From positions 1 through 45,646 of the forward strand of contig CAMDAH010000006.1 of NCBI GenBank assembly GCA_945888625.1: 45,646 bases of DNA. Direction: 5' to 3'. The DNA comes from Chryseobacterium gleum (GTDB taxonomy: Bacteria; Bacteroidota; Bacteroidia; Flavobacteriales_D; Crocinitomicaceae). Positions within the stretch are counted from its first letter, which is position 1. The number at the start of each line of letters is the position of its first letter. A model generated the notes under the pieces. It worked only from the letters and a program-made list of their open reading frames with translations. It had not been told where the DNA came from and made no database searches. This document shows positions 26,456 through 35,214 of this stretch, in pieces. The position numbers were made by a program, and so were the translations under genes.

Positions 26456-26555
26456 AATGTCAATTTTGTCAAATTTATTCAATAATTTTAACTTCGTAAC
26501 GCAACAAAATTTTAATTGTATTCGTCATCAAATTTCTAAACTAAACAATGTAACT

Positions 26556-26990
26556 ATGCGCAATCTATCAATCTTAAGTTTTCTAGTTCTCTTTATCAAT
26601 TTCAGTATGTTTTCACAAAAAATAGTGACAACCGTTATTTCACCAGCTAAAGTAATTTACAACGAAAGTGGATTAAAAATATCTACAAAAGAAGTAAATT
26701 GTTTCGATGATAGAAGAAACGAAAACATGGTTTATCAATTATTGATTTTTGAAAACTTAACCGACGCTAAAGTAAACCTGAAGGCAAAACAAGAATTGTA
26801 TTATGATAACGTGTGTAAAACATGTCCAAACGATGAATACAATTTCAGTTATGAGTTAGAAGCGAAAGAAAAATTACAAGGTTCTTGTGATCTTGATTCT
26901 CATCCTTCTCTAAAAATTTGGGATCATCAAGTAAACGGTGTTTACAAAGAGGTTTTAACAGACTACAAACTACAAGTTGTTCGTCTATAA
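26556..26990 (+). CDS. Exported hypothetical protein
   Basis: A 144-residue protein starting at the ATG at 26556, which gives the signal peptide MRNLSILSFLVLFINFSMFSQ. The frame is open further upstream but that part overlaps the divergent CYTH gene and lacks signal-peptide character. The mature part of ~124 residues is beta-rich, with a CKTC pair (VCKTCPNDEYN), a further Cys in VNCFDDRRN and one in GSCDLDSHPS; these could form periplasmic disulfides. No family is recognised. Confidence 0.75.
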   Translation: MRNLSILSFLVLFINFSMFSQKIVTTVISPAKVIYNESGLKISTKEVNCFDDRRNENMVYQLLIFENLTDAKVNLKAKQELYYDNVCKTCPNDEYNFSYELEAKEKLQGSCDLDSHPSLKIWDHQVNGVYKEVLTDYKLQVVRL

Positions 26991-27066
26991 ATTTTGTCCC
27001 TTTCGCTGTTCTCATCGAACTAATTAGTCGAAAGAAAGTGACAATACCTTATCTACAGATTATTTA

Positions 27067-27074
27067 TACTTTTG
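27067..27074 (+). promoter_or_regulatory. -7 element upstream of the dehydratase gene
   Basis: TACTTTTG fits TAnnTTTG and ends 3 bases before the ATG at 27078, so the mRNA would start at the AUG. No TTTG is seen at the expected -33 distance, which lowers confidence. Confidence 0.4.
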
Positions 27075-27077
27075 TAG

Positions 27078-28955
27078 ATGATTCAATTTAGGGCAAGAAC
27101 TCCACGATGGATAATAATTGTAATCGATCTTTTGATTGCCTTATTTTCATTGCTACTTTCCTACCTCATACGATTTGACTTAAATGCTGATTTATCCACC
27201 CTTAAAAAGGAAGGTGAGATTTTATCAAAATCTATATTAGTTTACTTTATTGTTAAGTTTTTAATATTCTTCGCATTTCAAATACACAAAGGTCTAGTAA
27301 GGCATACATCGACGCAAGACCTCAGAAGAATTGTTATAGCCTGCCTCTGCTGCAGTTTAATATTTTTAGGACTAAGTTTAACTCGAGAAAATTTCATTGA
27401 CGGATACTACCTATTTCCCATGTCGGTGCTCATCATGGAATTCATTTTTAGCCTGACTTTTGTTGCTGGTAGTCGATTCGTAATAAAAGTGCTCTATCTA
27501 GAATCCGTTAAATCCAATCAATCTGAAGAAAATGTGCTTATTTATGGCGCCGGTACGATGGGTATGATAACCAAACGAACAATTGAAGAGGATACAAGAA
27601 ATAATCAAGTCGTTGTTGGATTTATTGAAGACAATCCAAAACTAGTTGGCAACAAAATAAATGGCCTAAACATTTATGCAAGCCATAAAATTGAAATGCT
27701 GAGTACTAAAATTAAAATTAATAAGCTCATTATTTCCATTCGAAATCCAATCCCTGAAAACCTTAAAAAAGTTATTGATTTTTGTTTTGAGTCCGCTATT
27801 CAAGTGCAGAAAGTACCCGATCCTAAAACGTGGGTAAATGGCGAGTTAAGTGCACTTCAAATTTCAAAAATACCGATAGAAGATTTATTAGGTCGGGCTA
27901 CTATTTCGTTGAATCAAAAAAAACTTAGTAGTCTACTTTCAGGGAAAACAATTTTAGTAACGGGGGCTGCTGGCTCAATTGGGAGTGGACTTGTAGAGCA
28001 ATTATTGAATTTTGAGCCAAAAAAAATTATTTTATTGGATCAAGCGGAATCACCGCTGTATGAATTTGAAACGAAGTTAAAATTACAAAAAAGCAATACA
28101 TCGATTGAGTTTGTTATCGCAGATGTTTGCTCGTTTCTTCGGATGCAACACGTCTTTAGTGCTTTCCAACCCGATTTTGTTTTCCATGCTGCTGCCTACA
28201 AACATGTCCCTATGATGGAAATGAATCCCTCCGAGGCACTTAATACTAACATTCTAGGCACTAAAAACCTAGTGGACCTAGCTTGTACATTTCGAGTAGA
28301 AAAATTTATTTTTATATCAACAGACAAAGCAGTTAATCCCACAAATGTAATGGGTGCAAGTAAGCGAATTGCGGAAATGTATGCGCAATTCAGCAACAAG
28401 CTTGGCGACACGCAATTTATAACAACACGGTTTGGAAATGTTCTTGGCTCAAATGGTTCAGTTATTCCTCTCTTTCAAAAACAAATAGAAAATGGAGGCC
28501 CAGTAACCGTTACCGACGAACGTATTACTCGATTTTTCATGACAATCCCTGAAGCTTGTCAGTTGGTACTTGAGGCTTTTAGCATGGGAGAAGGTGGAGA
28601 AATCTTTGTATTCGATATGGGAGATTCGATTAAAATTGTGGATTTAGCAAAAAAAATGATCCAACTCAGCGGATTGGAACTTAATAAAGATATCAGCATC
28701 AAATTTACAGGCTTACGTCCTGGGGAAAAATTGTACGAGGAACTGCTTGCCAATGAAGAAAACACCCTGCCGACCCATCATCCTAAAATATTAATTGCTA
28801 AAACGAGAGAAAATACCATTGAACTTGTCAAGCAAATCACCGAATTGATTTCGCTATTTGATGATCAAAATAACGATGAAATAGTTGCAAAAATGAAAGA
28901 GATAGTCCCTGAATTTATAAGTCAAAATTCAACTTTTCAATATTTAGACAAATGA
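27078..28955 (+). CDS. WbpM/CapD-type membrane nucleotide-sugar 4,6-dehydratase
   Basis: A 625-residue full-length FlaA1/WbpM/PglF-type protein. Residues ~10-140 hold four membrane helices. A first Rossmann motif, GAGTMGM, starts near 157, and the catalytic SDR domain begins at TGAAGSIGSG (295-304). The catalytic region STDKAVNPTNVMGASKR starts at Ser414. Met stands where short SDRs have Tyr (MGASK), the S-M-K arrangement known from WbpM-type large dehydratases. The reaction is 4,6-dehydration of UDP-GlcNAc or a similar nucleotide sugar, feeding bacillosamine-, QuiNAc- or FucNAc-like sugars for surface polysaccharide. Polymer genes are not adjacent. It overlaps the next gene by 4 bases. Confidence 0.92.
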   Translation: MIQFRARTPRWIIIVIDLLIALFSLLLSYLIRFDLNADLSTLKKEGEILSKSILVYFIVKFLIFFAFQIHKGLVRHTSTQDLRRIVIACLCCSLIFLGLSLTRENFIDGYYLFPMSVLIMEFIFSLTFVAGSRFVIKVLYLESVKSNQSEENVLIYGAGTMGMITKRTIEEDTRNNQVVVGFIEDNPKLVGNKINGLNIYASHKIEMLSTKIKINKLIISIRNPIPENLKKVIDFCFESAIQVQKVPDPKTWVNGELSALQISKIPIEDLLGRATISLNQKKLSSLLSGKTILVTGAAGSIGSGLVEQLLNFEPKKIILLDQAESPLYEFETKLKLQKSNTSIEFVIADVCSFLRMQHVFSAFQPDFVFHAAAYKHVPMMEMNPSEALNTNILGTKNLVDLACTFRVEKFIFISTDKAVNPTNVMGASKRIAEMYAQFSNKLGDTQFITTRFGNVLGSNGSVIPLFQKQIENGGPVTVTDERITRFFMTIPEACQLVLEAFSMGEGGEIFVFDMGDSIKIVDLAKKMIQLSGLELNKDISIKFTGLRPGEKLYEELLANEENTLPTHHPKILIAKTRENTIELVKQITELISLFDDQNNDEIVAKMKEIVPEFISQNSTFQYLDK

Positions 28956-29347
28956 AAATTAAGCCCTTTGAAATTCAAGTTCGATTTTCTGACCTTGATA
29001 TACTTGGACATGTCAATAATGCCGTTTATTTAAGTTATTTTGAAATGGCTAGAATCCACTATTTTACTGCTTTAGCAGGTCCAAACTGGGATTGGGTAAA
29101 TGAAGGGACTTTATTGGTCAGACATGAAATCGAGTACCACTTACCGATTGTTTTGCAAAACAAACCGCTTATTTATGTTCAAGTAAAAGAGATTGGTAAC
29201 AAAAGTTTTTCTGTGAGTTATTACATTGAAGTCGATGGAAAAAAACACACAAGTGGATCGTCAACTTTGGTATGTTTCAATAGCACAACGAAAAAATCCA
29301 TTGAAATTCCCGCTAAAATGAAAGAACATTTACTAAACCTGATGTAA
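28952..29347 (+). CDS. Hotdog-fold acyl-CoA thioesterase
   Basis: A 131-residue thioesterase of the 4-hydroxybenzoyl-CoA thioesterase/YbgC-like family. The active-site block FSDLDILGHVNNAVYLSYFE (residues 11-30) contains the conserved Asp and the HVNN segment. The rest is the expected alternation of strands (LVRHEIEYHLPI, PLIYVQVKEIG, SFSVSYYIE). It hydrolyses acyl- or aryl-CoA; the substrate is unknown. It overlaps the dehydratase gene by 4 bases, and the MORN-repeat gene begins 1 base after its stop. Confidence 0.9.
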   Translation: MKIKPFEIQVRFSDLDILGHVNNAVYLSYFEMARIHYFTALAGPNWDWVNEGTLLVRHEIEYHLPIVLQNKPLIYVQVKEIGNKSFSVSYYIEVDGKKHTSGSSTLVCFNSTTKKSIEIPAKMKEHLLNLM

Positions 29348-29348
29348 T

Positions 29349-30359
29349 ATGAAAATTAAATTGTTGCTTTTAATGAGTTTTGCATTCTTTCAAATGGTAC
29401 ATGGACAAAGAGCCAACTGTTTTACAAAAAAAAGAATGTGCGATCGAAGGATGTACATAGACGCCTACGACAAGGTAGCCTTTGATGAGGAAACGTCCAC
29501 TTATTTACTAAAATCAGATTATAGAACGCGTTTTGAAGGAACCTGCGAGACCTGCTACCGAAACAACGTATTGATGGAAAGAATCACGATAAAAAACGGA
29601 AAGCGAGATGGATCCGACACCTCTTTTTTTAAATCAGGTTGCATACAATCTATTCAAAGTCATTCGCTTGGGGTGAAAAATGGAAAATTTCTTGTTTTTT
29701 ACGACAGTACGGGAAGAATTAAATTTGAAAGTAACTATTTACTAGGTAAAAAAAATGGTCAATTCCTCGAATTTGAGGCAAACGGAGATAGTGTTTCAAA
29801 CGAAAATTTCGTCAACGATCTTAAAAGCGGCGAACAGCGGCAATACTATCCTAAAGGAAAAATTGGAAAAATTGTTAACTACCAAAATGGCTTGCTTAAT
29901 GGATCACATAAAACATTTAGCTTAGAAGGTAAGTTAGAAATTGAACTTTACTACAAAGCCGGAAAAAATCATGGCACATGGAAGTATTTCCACCTCAACG
30001 GCAAAGAAGCTAAAATTGAAACTTGGAACAATGGTTTAAAAGACGGACAATTTTTGTTAAATGATGATAAAGGAGGATTAATAAAAAAAGAATCCTACAA
30101 GAAAAATATTCCCGAGGGTGAATTCATTGAAAATTATCCTAACGGAAAACCAAAACACCTAATCACTTATAAAGCGGGAGAGGTAATTCGCGAACAGCGA
30201 ATTGATGATTACGGTAAAACCACTTACACTTTCGATAAAGCATTGAACAAAGCAAAAGAAAAGGAAAATAAAAAGAAAGCTAAAACCGAGGCTGAGGACG
30301 ACGATATTCAGGACGCTATAGATGAGAAAAGAAAAAAAGGGAAGAAAGAAAAAAATTAA
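29349..30359 (+). CDS. Exported MORN-repeat (YwqK-like) protein
   Basis: A 336-residue protein with signal peptide MKIKLLLLMSFAFFQMVHGQ and about eight MORN-type repeats of ~23 residues between ~75 and 280, of the pattern YxxGxLNGxxKxY (NGKRDGSDTSFF, NGLLNGSHKTF, AGKNHGTWKYFHLNG, NGLKDGQFLLNDD, NIPEGEFIENYPNG). The C-terminal ~45 residues are a highly charged Lys/Glu tail. Such proteins are common in Bacteroidota, often labelled as YwqK-family antitoxins, but nothing here supports a toxin-antitoxin role. It is the third gene of the dehydratase-thioesterase unit. The stop overlaps that of the convergent permease gene. Confidence 0.88.
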   Translation: MKIKLLLLMSFAFFQMVHGQRANCFTKKRMCDRRMYIDAYDKVAFDEETSTYLLKSDYRTRFEGTCETCYRNNVLMERITIKNGKRDGSDTSFFKSGCIQSIQSHSLGVKNGKFLVFYDSTGRIKFESNYLLGKKNGQFLEFEANGDSVSNENFVNDLKSGEQRQYYPKGKIGKIVNYQNGLLNGSHKTFSLEGKLEIELYYKAGKNHGTWKYFHLNGKEAKIETWNNGLKDGQFLLNDDKGGLIKKESYKKNIPEGEFIENYPNGKPKHLITYKAGEVIREQRIDDYGKTTYTFDKALNKAKEKENKKKAKTEAEDDDIQDAIDEKRKKGKKEKN

Positions 30360-31126
30360 ATTAGGCCAGTGAGTATGCTTATTCCTAGGATAATCAAAGC
30401 AAGCCCCACAATTTTTTGAATCACTTTCATAGTTGTTTTTTCTAAAAGAATTTTCCCTAATATGGAACCTGCTAGGGCCGATAGAACACCTACTATCAAT
30501 AATTCAAAGGGGATTTTTAATGTTGCTAAATTAGTTTGATAAAATGCCAACCGCGTTACATCCACGAGCAAAGAAACTGCGACACCTGTTGCAATAAATA
30601 CCTTTTTATTTAAATTTCGATGGGCTAAAAATAGTGTTCTTAGTGCGCCTTGATGGCCAGACAAACCGCCAAAGAAACCAGAAATAAAACCACCTACACT
30701 TAATGGAATTTTGGCAATTGCTATTTTTGGGTAAAATTCAACAAGAGCAAATACAAGCATCACAATACCCAATAAAAACTCAATGTAATTCACTTCACTC
30801 TTGTGGCCCCAAATAGCTGTTTGGTAAAAAATACCAAGGCGACTAATCATATTTAGTGAAAATGATCCAAGGGCTGCTCCGATGATTGCGCCCAATCCAA
30901 AATAAAGTAAGATGTGCAATCGAATTCCACGAAAAACCAACCCAAACTTTAACACGTTGTTGAGCAAATGAACGATGGCCGTCATACCCACCGCTAACTC
31001 AATTGGAACGAAGATTGTAAAAGCAGGTAAAAGTAAAGTGCCTAAACCAAAACCCGAGAAAAAAGTGAGCGTCGCAGCGCCAAATGCCACGAGGGATATT
31101 ACTAAAAATGGAAGTAAATCAAGCAA
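30356..31126 (-). CDS. TauE/SafE-family permease
   Basis: A membrane protein of ~256 residues with about seven to eight helices, of the TauE/SafE family of sulfite/organosulfur-anion exporters. Family marks are the glycine-rich SGFGLGTLLLPAFTIFVPIELAVGMTAIVH block in the first half and its mirror GGFISGFFGGLSGHQGALR in the second. The frame is open to a GTG at 31189, but that would overlap the divergent aldolase start by 32 bases; the TTG at 31126 (MLDLLPFLVIS) leaves both genes free and matches the normal length. The transported substrate is unknown. Confidence 0.88.
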   Translation of the reverse strand: MLDLLPFLVISLVAFGAATLTFFSGFGLGTLLLPAFTIFVPIELAVGMTAIVHLLNNVLKFGLVFRGIRLHILLYFGLGAIIGAALGSFSLNMISRLGIFYQTAIWGHKSEVNYIEFLLGIVMLVFALVEFYPKIAIAKIPLSVGGFISGFFGGLSGHQGALRTLFLAHRNLNKKVFIATGVAVSLLVDVTRLAFYQTNLATLKIPFELLIVGVLSALAGSILGKILLEKTTMKVIQKIVGLALIILGISILTGLI

Positions 31127-31157
31127 ATATTTTAACTTTGAATCAAAAATACACAAG

Positions 31158-32177
31158 ATGATTGATTTACGAAGCGACACACTCACCAAACCTTGTTCAG
31201 AAATGATAAAAGCAATGGCAAATTCGGCTGTTGGAGATGATGTTTTTGGCGAAGATCCTACCGTAAACGAGCTAGAAACCTTTGCAGCAGACTATTTTGG
31301 TAAAGAAGCCGCTTTGTTTTGTACCTCCGGTACGCAAACCAATCAAATTGCTATTAACATACACGTGAAACCAGGCGGCGAAGTAATCTGTCACGAAGAA
31401 AGTCATATTTACAAATACGAAGGCGGTGGAATCGCACGAAATTCTGGTGCCTCCGTTCGATTATTACGTGGAGATAGAGGTAGAATTACCGCCGAAGAAA
31501 TACAAAAATACCTCAACCCTATTCATGACGTTCATTTTCCACTTACGCAATTAATTTCAATTGAAGATACCGCAAACAGAGGAGGCGGAGCAGTCTATGA
31601 CTTTAATGAAATCCTAAAAATTAAGGAAGTATGCTTGGCTAATCAGCTACCATTGCATTTAGATGGCGCAAGAATAATGAACGCATTGGCTGTAAACGAT
31701 ATGCAGGCAAAAGTGTACTGTGCACCTTTCGATTCTATTTCAGTTTGTCTGTCAAAGGGACTTGGAGCGCCTGTGGGATCCCTTCTGTTGGGTTCGGCCG
31801 AATTTATTTACAAAGCGAGAAGAGTACGAAAAGTATTTGGTGGCGGAATGAGACAAGCTGGATTTATAGCAGCTGGTGGTTTATTTGCACTTAAATACAA
31901 TGTTGACCGCCTGATCCATGACCATAGCCATGCTAAACTTCTTGAAGTTGGGCTAAAAAAAACAACATGGGTTGCTAGCATTATGCCTGTTGAAACCAAT
32001 ATTGTGGTGATCAAACTGTTGGAAAGCGACAAAAGAGACCACATCATAAATGAATTTGCTAAAAAAGGAATCAAAGTGATGGCCTTTGGGCCCGGACTAA
32101 TCAGAATGGTTACGCACCTCCAAATTACCAAAGAAGACATCGAAGTGGTATGTTTGAAAGCTTTATCAATTAATTGA
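31158..32177 (+). CDS. ltaE: Low-specificity L-threonine aldolase
   Basis: A 339-residue PLP enzyme of fold type I that cleaves L-threonine or allo-threonine to glycine and acetaldehyde. The start MIDLRSDTLTKP is invariant in the family, which fixes the ATG at 31158. Conserved points are GDDVFGEDPTVNELE, the HIYKYEGGG loop, the PLP-binding LHLDGARIMNA and the Schiff-base lysine Lys200 in CLSKGLGAPVGS. It is divergent from the TauE-type permease. Length and motifs are complete. Confidence 0.94.
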   Translation: MIDLRSDTLTKPCSEMIKAMANSAVGDDVFGEDPTVNELETFAADYFGKEAALFCTSGTQTNQIAINIHVKPGGEVICHEESHIYKYEGGGIARNSGASVRLLRGDRGRITAEEIQKYLNPIHDVHFPLTQLISIEDTANRGGGAVYDFNEILKIKEVCLANQLPLHLDGARIMNALAVNDMQAKVYCAPFDSISVCLSKGLGAPVGSLLLGSAEFIYKARRVRKVFGGGMRQAGFIAAGGLFALKYNVDRLIHDHSHAKLLEVGLKKTTWVASIMPVETNIVVIKLLESDKRDHIINEFAKKGIKVMAFGPGLIRMVTHLQITKEDIEVVCLKALSIN

Positions 32178-32372
32178 GTTGAATAGCAGCAGGAAATCGC
32201 ATCTACTATAGTTAACTTCAAAAGTCAAAATAGGCTTACCCCCTGCCCTAAATTAATACCGATCTCAAACAATTAAATTTTATTTAGTTAAATTTGAAAC
32301 AACATATAGTTGACAATTGTATCATTCACCTATTAAAACCGACTAATTATTACGACATATTTAAATACTAGT

Positions 32373-35150
32373 ATAAGATTAAGAATAAGCATTCTTGCCT
32401 TCTTTTTAATCAATTTAAGTTTCATCAACGCGCAAACCATTATCGCAGGGAAGGTTATTGATGGGTTTACTGGGGAAGCCTTGGAAAATGCGAAGGTGAA
32501 AGTAAAAAGTTTGAATAAGGGAGCTATTAGCGATCAAAATGGCCAATTTTTAATTAGCGTAGACGTGGTTTTCCCTATCACTTTACAAAGTTCGGTTGTG
32601 GGCTACACTAACGTAGAAACTATTCTTGCATCCAATCAAGATACTTTGATAATTCGAATGAAACCTGATAATGTTAAGCAATTTAATACGGTTAACATTC
32701 GAAGTTTTGCCAGCGAAAAAGAAAAAGAATCGGCTTTAACGGTAGAAACGATGACCTTAAGTGAAATTAAAGCAACACCTGCATTGGATTTCTATGACGG
32801 CTTAAGCCATATGAAAGGGGTAGATTTAACCTCTGCTAGTATAGGATTCAAGGTGGTTAATACCAGAGGATTCAATTCCACCTCACCTGTTCGCACACTA
32901 CAAATTATTGACGGGGTTGATAATGCATCACCTGGCTTAAATTTCGCCTTGGGCAATTTTTTAGGAGCATCCGAATTAGATTTATTACTCGTGGATATCG
33001 TTTCTGGAGCGAGCTCTGCGTTTTATGGTCCGAATGCTTTCAATGGGGTAATTAGCATGCAAACCAAAAGCCCTTTTAAATTCCAAGGACTTAGTGCGAG
33101 TATTAAAGGAGGAGAGCGTATGTTGAACGAATACGCTGTTCGCTATGCTAAAGCATTTAAAAACAAAGCGGGCGAAGATAAATTTGCCTTCAAAATCAAC
33201 ATCGCTTATTTGAATGCGAATGATTGGGAAGCCAATAATATGAATACGGTCGAGGGGCTAGATACGGATGAAAATAACCCAGGAGGCTATGATGCGGTGA
33301 ATCGGTATGGGGATGAAAACCTATATGGAAATATAAACAACGCGCTCGACCCAAGTGCAATTATTAATACCCCTGGTTTATTGCGTTGGCATCGGACCGG
33401 CTATTGGGAAAAAGATATTGCCGATTATAAAACAGAAAATCTTAAGGCATCTGCTGCCTTTCACTACATGATAAATCCGAAAATTGAATTTATTTTAGCC
33501 TCTAATTTTGGAACAGGGACTACCGTTTATCAAGGCGATAACAGATTTTGCTTAAAAGACATTCTCTTTTTTCAAAATCGAATTGAGCTGCGAAGTAAAG
33601 ACAATTTCTTTATACGTGCCTATGCTACAAATGAAGACGCGGGAAAATCCTATGATGCTGTGCTAACTGCTTTTTTACTGCAAGATGCTGCCGCAAAAGA
33701 TTGGGATTGGAGCGAACGCTACCGACAATATTGGTCGAGCCAGATTGTTGATCGTGTCAGAGACTTAGATCCCAATGTTACTTGGACGCCTCAAATTGGT
33801 GTTCCATTTGATCTTGCAGCTATCGGAGCCGTTATTGATGCTAATCAAGATTCGATGTATAGTTGGCATGCTGAAGCGAGTAACTACGCAAATAGTGCCT
33901 ATGGAAATTGGGATATGTTGGATTATTTCAAACCAGGCACGCATCGATTTGATTCCTTAATGGCTGACATCACCATGAAGACCTCTTTTTTAGAAGGAGG
34001 TTCCAGAATTCAAGATCAATCAGCACTGTATCATTTGCACGCTGAAAAAATAATCCCATCCAAATTTGGAACCTTTACCTTTGGTGGAAATGGCAGAATA
34101 TACAACCCGAGATCGCAAGGGTCACTGTTTAGCGATACAAATGGTGTAAGAATTTTAAATAAAGAATTTGGGATTTATGCCGGGATAGAAAAACATTTTG
34201 CTGATGATAAATGGTTAATAAAAGCAAGCATGAGGGTAGATAAAAATCAAAATTTTGACTATCTTCCTTCTCCCGCAGCATCGCTTATCTGGCAACCGAG
34301 CAAACAACATTCAGTAAAAGGAACCATAACCTCAGCCATCCGTAATCCGACCTTGCTCAACCAATACATGTACTATAATGTGGGAAGAGCAAAACTTGTG
34401 GGTAACATTAGCGGGTATGATTCGCTTGTTACCATAGAATCGCTTCGAGATTTCTATTACACTCAAAATCCCGATACCTTAAGTTATTTCAATTTAGACC
34501 CCATTGCGCCAGAAAAAGTAAAATCTTTTGAAATCGGCTATAAAGGTTCATTTTACAATAAATTCTATTTGGATGTTAATTACTATTTTAACTATTACAC
34601 CAACTTTATTGGCTATGTTAACGGGGTAGATATTTTTGTTACACCTTTAAATACACCCATAATCAATGATGTATATCGAATTGCGACTAATTCTCAGGAA
34701 TCAATTACAACGCAGGGCATTACCGTTGGCTTAAATTATTATATTGGGAATCACTATGCGTTAAATGGAAATTATTCATGGAATTCATTGCGAAAAAAAT
34801 CCGACGACCCCATCATTCCTGCCTACAATACTCCTGAACATAAATTTAATATTGGCTTTCAAGGAAGAGATATAGTAATTAAAAAATGGACTGGATTTGG
34901 ATTTAACGTAAATTATAAATGGATTCAAGGATTTTACTCTGAGGGTTCTCCACAGTTTTCGGGTAGTGTTCCCACCTATGGACTAGTAGATGCTCAGGTT
35001 AATAAGTTCATAGAGAAAGCAAAACTCACTGTTAAATTAGGTGCTTCCAACCTGCTTAACAATAAAGTACTACAAGTTTTCGGTGGGCCCTTTGTTGGTA
35101 GAGTTATATACGCTTCACTATCTTTTGATTTCAAGGATAAAATAAAATAG
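32373..35150 (+). CDS. TonB-dependent receptor with CarboxypepD_reg-like domain; non-standard start
   Basis: An outer-membrane receptor of ~925 residues. A signal peptide (RLRISILAFFLINL...NAQ) is encoded directly before a CarboxypepD-regulatory-like domain (IIAGKVIDGFTGEALENAKV). A plug follows (TRGFNSTSPVRTLQIIDGVD, SGASSAFYGPNAFNGV), then a 22-strand-type barrel ending LSFDFKD. The first ATG/GTG/TTG in frame is the TTG at 32481, which would remove the signal peptide and half of the first domain. In-frame stop TAA is at 32334 and no standard start lies between. ATA at 32373 (or ATT at 32346/32349) is the likely start, or a mutation has destroyed it. A secreted hydrolase-like gene follows after 64 bases. 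Confidence 0.85.
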   Translation: MRLRISILAFFLINLSFINAQTIIAGKVIDGFTGEALENAKVKVKSLNKGAISDQNGQFLISVDVVFPITLQSSVVGYTNVETILASNQDTLIIRMKPDNVKQFNTVNIRSFASEKEKESALTVETMTLSEIKATPALDFYDGLSHMKGVDLTSASIGFKVVNTRGFNSTSPVRTLQIIDGVDNASPGLNFALGNFLGASELDLLLVDIVSGASSAFYGPNAFNGVISMQTKSPFKFQGLSASIKGGERMLNEYAVRYAKAFKNKAGEDKFAFKINIAYLNANDWEANNMNTVEGLDTDENNPGGYDAVNRYGDENLYGNINNALDPSAIINTPGLLRWHRTGYWEKDIADYKTENLKASAAFHYMINPKIEFILASNFGTGTTVYQGDNRFCLKDILFFQNRIELRSKDNFFIRAYATNEDAGKSYDAVLTAFLLQDAAAKDWDWSERYRQYWSSQIVDRVRDLDPNVTWTPQIGVPFDLAAIGAVIDANQDSMYSWHAEASNYANSAYGNWDMLDYFKPGTHRFDSLMADITMKTSFLEGGSRIQDQSALYHLHAEKIIPSKFGTFTFGGNGRIYNPRSQGSLFSDTNGVRILNKEFGIYAGIEKHFADDKWLIKASMRVDKNQNFDYLPSPAASLIWQPSKQHSVKGTITSAIRNPTLLNQYMYYNVGRAKLVGNISGYDSLVTIESLRDFYYTQNPDTLSYFNLDPIAPEKVKSFEIGYKGSFYNKFYLDVNYYFNYYTNFIGYVNGVDIFVTPLNTPIINDVYRIATNSQESITTQGITVGLNYYIGNHYALNGNYSWNSLRKKSDDPIIPAYNTPEHKFNIGFQGRDIVIKKWTGFGFNVNYKWIQGFYSEGSPQFSGSVPTYGLVDAQVNKFIEKAKLTVKLGASNLLNNKVLQVFGGPFVGRVIYASLSFDFKDKIK

Positions 35151-35214
35151 AAAACCCATTGTTTAAAAATTAATACTAATTTAGTTGCCAAACTAACCTT
35201 TAATAACAAAATCT

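Noticed and set aside
29349..30359. Toxin-antitoxin module based on the YwqK-like MORN protein
   Set aside because: The protein is exported and no toxin-like gene is adjacent; the YwqK antitoxin label is not supported here.
31808..32221. 137-codon minus-strand frame over the threonine aldolase
   Set aside because: It overlaps a fully conserved enzyme and has no independent support.
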